Shown: positions 63,721 through 64,000 of the stretch, in pieces | How the letters are laid out: each line of letters begins with the position of its first letter | Numbering within the stretch: position 1 is the first letter of the stretch | DNA from: Luzula sylvatica | Lineage: Eukaryota > Streptophyta > Magnoliopsida > Poales > Juncaceae | Length of the DNA stretch: 64,000 nt | Assembly (NCBI GenBank): GCA_946800325.1 | Contig: OX326960.1 | Span: 23,117,150-23,181,149, forward strand | Direction of reading: 5' to 3' | The notes under the pieces: generated by a model | Database searches by the model: none | What the model was told of the DNA's origin: nothing | Seen by the model: the letters and a program-made list of their open reading frames with translations, nothing else | Made by a program: the position numbers and the translations under genes

Positions 63721-64000
63721 TACATTAATTACCAGGGTATAGAGTTTGGTTTAACACTAAGTTCGTCCAAATCAAAATCGATTTTCTCCATTAATGCAGA
63801 GATACACTGAAAAACTATATCTTTCCGTGGTTCGCTGCTCGGTAACTTTTCGACACTTGTCGCACCTTGTTAAAAAGTAACTTTTTTTTTATTTCATATT
63901 CACATTCACACTCAAACGTGTTTAGTATACATTAAGACAACACCGTAAAAGTACGGACACGCCCACAACACAGTGAAAGTACAGTTGTGTGTACGACAAG
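63721..64000. other. Upstream DNA, nothing recognised
   Basis: No frame, repeat end or motif that I can name; the window ends here. Confidence 0.5.

Overview
This is a window of plant nuclear DNA. It is AT-rich, has many short GT-AG introns, and carries plant gene families at both ends: an STE20/MAP4K kinase, an FLX-like coiled-coil protein and an SH3P-type BAR-SH3 protein. LTR retrotransposons with the plant initiator-Met tRNA primer site and PIF/Harbinger-, hAT- and Helitron-like elements fill the space between. I read it as a eudicot; the species cannot be told from the sequence alone.

Layout. 1-1206: no gene seen. 1207-5066 (minus): 19-exon MAP4K-like kinase. About 6098-56350: a tandem triplication. 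Each unit carries, in order, an A gene, a B gene and a headless remnant C, all on the plus strand and all related to the C-terminal and bromodomain parts of plant GTE (BET-like) proteins. Unit 1: A1 9692-11701, B1 16173-17931, C1 18016-18930. Unit 2: A2 30697-32193, B2 34222-35986, C2 36074-36832. Unit 3: A3 47416-48915, B3 51754-53584, C3 53672-54637. The spacers between units are nested Copia debris and solo LTRs. 57026-58115 (plus): FLX-like gene. 58426-60059: PIF/Harbinger-like element. 61284-63353 (minus): SH3P-like gene, complete, with its promoter to about 63700.

The main biological point is the A/B family. Its first coding exon encodes helix Z, then helices A to C of a bromodomain, including the usual Asn-Pro after helix B. 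The whole ZA loop, about 20 residues, is absent at the same point in A and B. The C-terminal half keeps GTE hallmarks (an LKSRFA-TI-RAE segment, a RESRIA/KCTVE-like segment and a terminal EEGEI). These look like reduced, probably non-acetyl-lysine-binding relatives of GTE proteins that have been amplified and are still turning over. A2 and B2 have each lost a splice acceptor by AG to AA. A2/A3 share an in-frame exon 5-exon 8 fusion. B3 has a 13-codon internal duplication.

A second theme is that several LTR-type insertions carry arrays of short palindromes built on three different cores (AACGG, TGACG, TTCGAA). All were read by eye; no database search, alignment program or expression data was available.
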